Positions 60,645 through 64,000 of a stretch of 64,000 bases of DNA are shown in pieces (within the stretch, counting starts at the first letter, position 1; each line of letters opens with the position of its first letter). The translations under genes and the position numbers were made by a program. The notes under the pieces were generated by a model. It was not told where the DNA came from. It saw only the letters and a program-made list of their open reading frames with translations, and made no database searches. The stretch spans positions 1,426,001-1,490,000 of the forward strand of contig NZ_JACIET010000002.1 in NCBI RefSeq assembly GCF_014197015.1. The letters run 5' to 3'. Source of the DNA: Niveibacterium umoris (GTDB lineage Bacteria > Pseudomonadota > Gammaproteobacteria > Burkholderiales > Rhodocyclaceae).

Positions 60645-61454
60645 ATGACTCAAACCAGAAAACTCGTTTTGTTGGCTTCGCTGCTGTTGTCGGCAAGCAT
60701 GCCCGCCGCTGCAGCGTATAGCTGGGCGTTTGATTCGGGTAGCGGCAAGTGCTCGGTGCCAAACTCCACTACGTCGTCGTGCACTGTCACGAGCGCTGGG
60801 CCAACCGTCACTGCGACGATGTACTCCAACACCAATGGTTCGGGCGCCAATTCGGATCTTTACACGCTTGAAACCGGCTATATGGGCGTGTATAGCGGTG
60901 GCATCGGTGAGCACAACAAGGATGGATGTTCCTCCGGTTCATCATGTGACGTCGGCGATCTCTATTCTTCGGCTCCTGAGCATGCTATCGACAACGATCA
61001 GCGTTATGACTCGGTGCTGTTGAATTTCGGAACGTCCGTTAAGCTCAACAGTCTGAGCATCGGCTGGAAGGGTACCGACTCCGACATGACTGTACTGGCG
61101 TATACCGGGACGGGAACATGCGTTGCTACCAGCACCTGCTCTGCGACGCTTGCGGGCAAGAAGTACAGTGATCTGACGAATTCCGGCTGGTCGCTGATTG
61201 GGCACTACGCCGATGTCGCCTTGAATGCTGTTACCGGTATCAATGGTGGCAACGTCAGCTCCAGCTACTGGCTTATTGGTGCGTTTAATCCGCTTGTAGG
61301 CGGAAGCACGACCGGCTTTGATAGTTTTAGAAACGATGCCATCAAGCTCAAGTCCATCGCGGCTGATGTTCCGGGCAAGGTGCCGGAGCCTGCATCGCTG
61401 CTGCTGGTGGGGCTTGGCTTGGCGGCCGCTGCGCGGTTCTCGCGCAGGGCTTAA
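60645..61454 (+). CDS. PEP-CTERM exosortase-sorted surface protein
   Basis: A 269-residue exported protein. The signal peptide MTQTRKLVLLASLLLSASMP is cleaved near the AAAA at about 22-24. The mature part is Ser/Thr/Gly-rich with several cysteine pairs, e.g. KCSVPNSTTSSC and GCSSGSSCDVG. The C-terminal tripartite sorting signal begins at VPEP (about 246-249), followed by a membrane helix and the basic tail RFSRRA. Exosortase would cut it for surface attachment. Its fold resembles other XDP-type exosortase-dependent proteins, but this is uncertain. Confidence 0.9.
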   Translation: MTQTRKLVLLASLLLSASMPAAAAYSWAFDSGSGKCSVPNSTTSSCTVTSAGPTVTATMYSNTNGSGANSDLYTLETGYMGVYSGGIGEHNKDGCSSGSSCDVGDLYSSAPEHAIDNDQRYDSVLLNFGTSVKLNSLSIGWKGTDSDMTVLAYTGTGTCVATSTCSATLAGKKYSDLTNSGWSLIGHYADVALNAVTGINGGNVSSSYWLIGAFNPLVGGSTTGFDSFRNDAIKLKSIAADVPGKVPEPASLLLVGLGLAAAARFSRRA

Positions 61455-61493
61455 GGATTTACAGACTGCTCTGACGTTTCTCTCGAAACGTAT

Positions 61494-61520
61494 AACGCCG
61501 CGGAAGCGGCGTTTTTTTTT
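61494..61520 (+). terminator. Terminator after the PEP-CTERM gene
   Basis: AACGCCGC, loop GGAA, GCGGCGTT (61494-61513) followed by a run of T to 61520: a textbook intrinsic terminator. It makes the PEP-CTERM gene a monocistronic unit. Confidence 0.93.
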
Positions 61521-61607
61521 GCCCGTCGTGCATGAAGAGCGCGGCTAAAGTGACTGTCGCGTTCAGGCTAAGATGTCGCCAGCCAAGTCATTCTGAGGTT
61601 TGGGCAG

Positions 61608-62249
61608 ATGCGCGTAATCATGGTTGCGAACCCCAAGGGCGGGGTTGGCAAGAGCACGCTTTCCACCAATCTGGCGGGGCACCTTGCCTGGCGGGGCGCG
61701 TCGGATGCTTCGACACGGGTGATGCTGGGGGATGTTGATCGCCAACAATCGGCCCGAATGTGGTTGTCCCTGCGCCCCGTCGGTCTGCCCCGGATTGCGG
61801 GCTGGGATCTTGAGCCGGGGCAGCCGGCCCGCCCGCCGAAGGGTACGACCCACGCCGTGATCGATACGCCGGCAGGCCTGCATGGTGACAAGCTGCGTGG
61901 TCTGGTCAAACTGGCGCATGCGGTGATCGTGCCCTTGCAGCCCTCCATATTCGACATTCTTGCAACGCGTGCATTCCTTCAAACACTGGCGGAACTCAAG
62001 GCGGCAAAGGGTGTTCAGGTCGCCGTCATCGCGATGCGGATTGATCCGCGCACGCGCTCAGCAGAACAGCTTGAGCGATTCACAGACGGACTTGGGTTGC
62101 CCGTTCTGGCGCACCTTCGTGACACGCAGAATTACGTGCAACTCGCTGCGCACGGTCTCACGCTCTACGACGTGCCGGAAACGCGTGTCGCGAAAGACCG
62201 CCAGCAGTGGCTGCCGATAGAGCGTTGGCTTCGGTTGCTGGAGGCCTGA
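61608..62249 (+). CDS. Orphan ParA/MinD-type ATPase
   Basis: A 213-residue deviant-Walker ATPase. KGGVGKST is at 10-17, the Walker A' aspartate in LGDVDRQQSARMW and the Walker B in AVIDTPAGLHGD. No ParB, MinE or plasmid genes are adjacent, and it ends 5 nt before a convergent ABC gene, so its role is not plasmid partition. Such short orphans position other cell components in some bacteria. The N-terminus is short, without a DNA-binding domain. Confidence 0.85.
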   Translation: MRVIMVANPKGGVGKSTLSTNLAGHLAWRGASDASTRVMLGDVDRQQSARMWLSLRPVGLPRIAGWDLEPGQPARPPKGTTHAVIDTPAGLHGDKLRGLVKLAHAVIVPLQPSIFDILATRAFLQTLAELKAAKGVQVAVIAMRIDPRTRSAEQLERFTDGLGLPVLAHLRDTQNYVQLAAHGLTLYDVPETRVAKDRQQWLPIERWLRLLEA

Positions 62250-62254
62250 CTCAT

Positions 62255-64000
62255 TTACGTGTTTGTCTCAAGGGCCTCTTGTTGTTGCAGCGCCCACATG
62301 GCGGCATACGGGCCATTCTGACTTAACAAACTGGCGTGGGCGCCCCGTTCCACGATGCGACCGCCGTCCAGCACCAGGATCTCGTCGGCATTCATGACCG
62401 TCGATAGCCGGTGCGCGATGACGATCGCAGTACGGCCGCGCGCCGCCGCTTCAATTTGCGACTGGATGGCTTTCTCGGTCTTCGAGTCGAGCGCCGATGT
62501 GGCTTCGTCGAAGATGAGGATGGGGGGGTTCTTCAACAGTGCGCGCGCAATCGCGACACGCTGCTTTTCGCCACCGGAGAGCTTGAGGCCGCGTTCGCCG
62601 ACGCGCGTCTGATAGCCATCGGGCAGGTGCGCGACGAAGTCGTGGAGCTGCGCCGCACGTGCCGCGGCCAGGATTTCCTCCTCGCTGGCGCCGGGTCGCC
62701 CGTACTCGATGTTGTAGCGGATCGTGTCGTTGAACAGCACCGTATCCTGGGGGACGATGCCGATTGCCCGGCGAAGCGCATCCTGCTTGATCGCCCGCGT
62801 ATCGAGATCACCTACGTATACCGCACCGCCGCTGACATCATAGAAACGGTACAACAGGCGGGCGACGGTCGACTTTCCTGAGCCGGAGTGGCCAACGATC
62901 GCGATGGTTTTGCCAGCCGGCACCTCGAAACTCACGCCGTGAAGAATCTGTCGCTTGGGGTCGTAGTGGAAGTCGACGCGGTCAAAGCGCACGGAAAGTG
63001 CGCCGGCGGGAAGTTCTGTTGCATCGGGCCGATCTTCGACCTCGCGCCCCGTCTTCAGCAGGCCGAACATCCGTTCAATGTCGGTCAGGGCCTGGCGAAT
63101 CTCGCGATACATCACGCCAAGGAAGTTCAGCGGGATGTACAGCTGAATCAGAAAGGCGTTGACCAGCACGATATCGCCAACCGTCATCGTGCCATTCACG
63201 ACCCCGGCGGTGGCCCGCCACATCATTGCAGTGACGCCACAGGCAATGATGAGCGCCTGACCCAGGTTGAGCGCTGACAGCGAGTACTGATTACGCAACT
63301 GGGCGGCAATCCAGGTCTGAAGTTGAGCGTCATAACGACCCGCTTCAAAGGCCTCGTTGTTGAAGTACTTTACCGTCTCGTAGTTGAGCAGGCTGTCGAC
63401 GGCGCGAGCGTTGGCTGCCGAGTCGAGTTCGTTGGCCTGGCGGCGCAGGGCGGTCCGCCAGTTCGTGACGCTGATCGTGAATCCGATGTACAGCGATAGC
63501 GTGGCCAGCGTGATCACCGCGAAACTCGGTTCGTATTTCTTGAGCAGGATGCCGACGACGAGGGTTATCTCGACCAGGGTTGGCAGGATCGAATACAGCG
63601 TGTAGCTGATCAATGACCCGATCGAGCGTGTGCCGCGTTCGATGTCGCGCGTGAGGCCGCCGGTCTGACGGTCCAGGTGAAAGCGCAGTGACAGCGAATG
63701 GAGGTGTCTGAAGACCTCCAGCGATATCCGTCGTACCGATTCCTGCGTCACCTTGGCGAAGACGATTTCCCGGAACTCCGTGAACATTGAAGTCGAGAAA
63801 CGCAGTACGCCGTACGCGACCAGTAGCGCTGCCGGCACCACGACGAAGGCCTGTTCCCGGGTGATGGTGAGCCCGTCGATCAACTGTTTGAAGATCAGCG
63901 GCACCCCCACATTCGCGAACTTCGCGGAGAGCAGGCAGAGCATCGCCAGGCCGACACGATTGCGATACCGCCAGAGGTACGGAAACAGGGATTTCAGGGT
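62255..64000 (-). CDS. ABC transporter, Atm1/HMT-like exporter (5' end outside window)
   Basis: Membrane ABC half-exporter fused to its ATPase; the visible 581 residues start at the window edge in frame (TLKSLFPYLWRYRNRVGLAM), so the true start lies beyond 64000. The transmembrane domain runs to about residue 310. Walker A GHSGSGKST, signature LSGGEKQR and Walker B ILIFDEATSALD are complete. The sequence resembles Atm1/ABCB7 and HMT1 transporters, which export glutathione or iron-sulfur-related compounds; the substrate here is not known. Confidence 0.93.
   Translation of the reverse strand, partial: TLKSLFPYLWRYRNRVGLAMLCLLSAKFANVGVPLIFKQLIDGLTITREQAFVVVPAALLVAYGVLRFSTSMFTEFREIVFAKVTQESVRRISLEVFRHLHSLSLRFHLDRQTGGLTRDIERGTRSIGSLISYTLYSILPTLVEITLVVGILLKKYEPSFAVITLATLSLYIGFTISVTNWRTALRRQANELDSAANARAVDSLLNYETVKYFNNEAFEAGRYDAQLQTWIAAQLRNQYSLSALNLGQALIIACGVTAMMWRATAGVVNGTMTVGDIVLVNAFLIQLYIPLNFLGVMYREIRQALTDIERMFGLLKTGREVEDRPDATELPAGALSVRFDRVDFHYDPKRQILHGVSFEVPAGKTIAIVGHSGSGKSTVARLLYRFYDVSGGAVYVGDLDTRAIKQDALRRAIGIVPQDTVLFNDTIRYNIEYGRPGASEEEILAAARAAQLHDFVAHLPDGYQTRVGERGLKLSGGEKQRVAIARALLKNPPILIFDEATSALDSKTEKAIQSQIEAAARGRTAIVIAHRLSTVMNADEILVLDGGRIVERGAHASLLSQNGPYAAMWALQQQEALETNT

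Noticed and set aside
62250-62254. Terminator between the ParA gene and the ABC gene
   Set aside because: Only 5 nt lie between the two stops and no hairpin with a T tract is present.

Overview
The window is a chromosomal segment of a GC-rich betaproteobacterium, most likely from the Rhodocyclales or a close relative. The inference rests on the rpoBC-str-S10-spc-alpha order, the coaE-zapD-yacG-Nudix-ATPase neighbourhood, a cys cluster with a DUF934 gene and an iron-sulfur CysH, and PEP-CTERM/TPR surface-protein genes. No 16S gene is present, so the genus is not decided. I saw no tRNA, rRNA, CRISPR array, prophage or complete insertion sequence.

Positions 1-25217 are a continuous transcription/translation superoperon on the plus strand: rpoB (5' end cut off), rpoC, rpsL-rpsG-fusA-tuf, rpsJ, rplC-D-W-B-rpsS-rplV-rpsC-rplP-rpmC-rpsQ, rplN-X-E-rpsN-rpsH-rplF-R-rpsE-rpmD-rplO-secY-infA-rpmJ, and rpsM-K-D-rpoA-rplQ, closed by a strong terminator. 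Three sigma70-like promoters, all with 18-nt spacers, lie before rpsL, rplC and rplN. Each is followed by a GC-rich hairpin in the predicted leader.

Positions 25276-30932 carry a Tat/lipoprotein-like FAD oxidoreductase, a SPOR-domain protein, coaE, zapD, gnd and yacG; gnd interrupts the usual zapD-yacG pair. A 149-bp MITE-like inverted-repeat element (30946-31094) follows and supplies the stop codon of an SDR gene. That SDR is the last gene of a six-gene overlapping minus-strand operon: small membrane protein, DUF815 ATPase, two YeeE/YedE half-size membrane proteins, Nudix-ThiE fusion, SDR. Divergent from it is mltA, then amtB, preceded by a sigma54 promoter and two NtrC-like boxes.

Positions 37510-43610 hold two poorly known small genes, a B12-binding radical SAM protein with a CX4CX2C cluster motif, a ROK regulator and a periplasmic solute-binding-like protein. 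Positions 43762-51078 are the assimilatory sulfate reduction cluster (cysN, cysD, cysH, DUF934, cysI, a TauE/SafE permease) with cysB divergent. Sulfate is activated by CysDN to APS, reduced by CysH to sulfite and by CysI to sulfide, probably under CysB control.

Positions 51168-57213 hold a Kef-type antiporter, an asparaginase and a gltIJKL acidic-amino-acid ABC importer; asparaginase releases aspartate, which such importers also carry. The right end (57681-64000) has a PrsT-like TPR protein, a PEP-CTERM surface protein behind a near-consensus sigma54 promoter, an orphan ParA-like ATPase and a truncated Atm1-type ABC exporter. The strongest non-routine signals are the two sigma54 promoters, the MITE-like element and the small uncharacterised genes. 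I found no complete, clearly novel multi-gene system.
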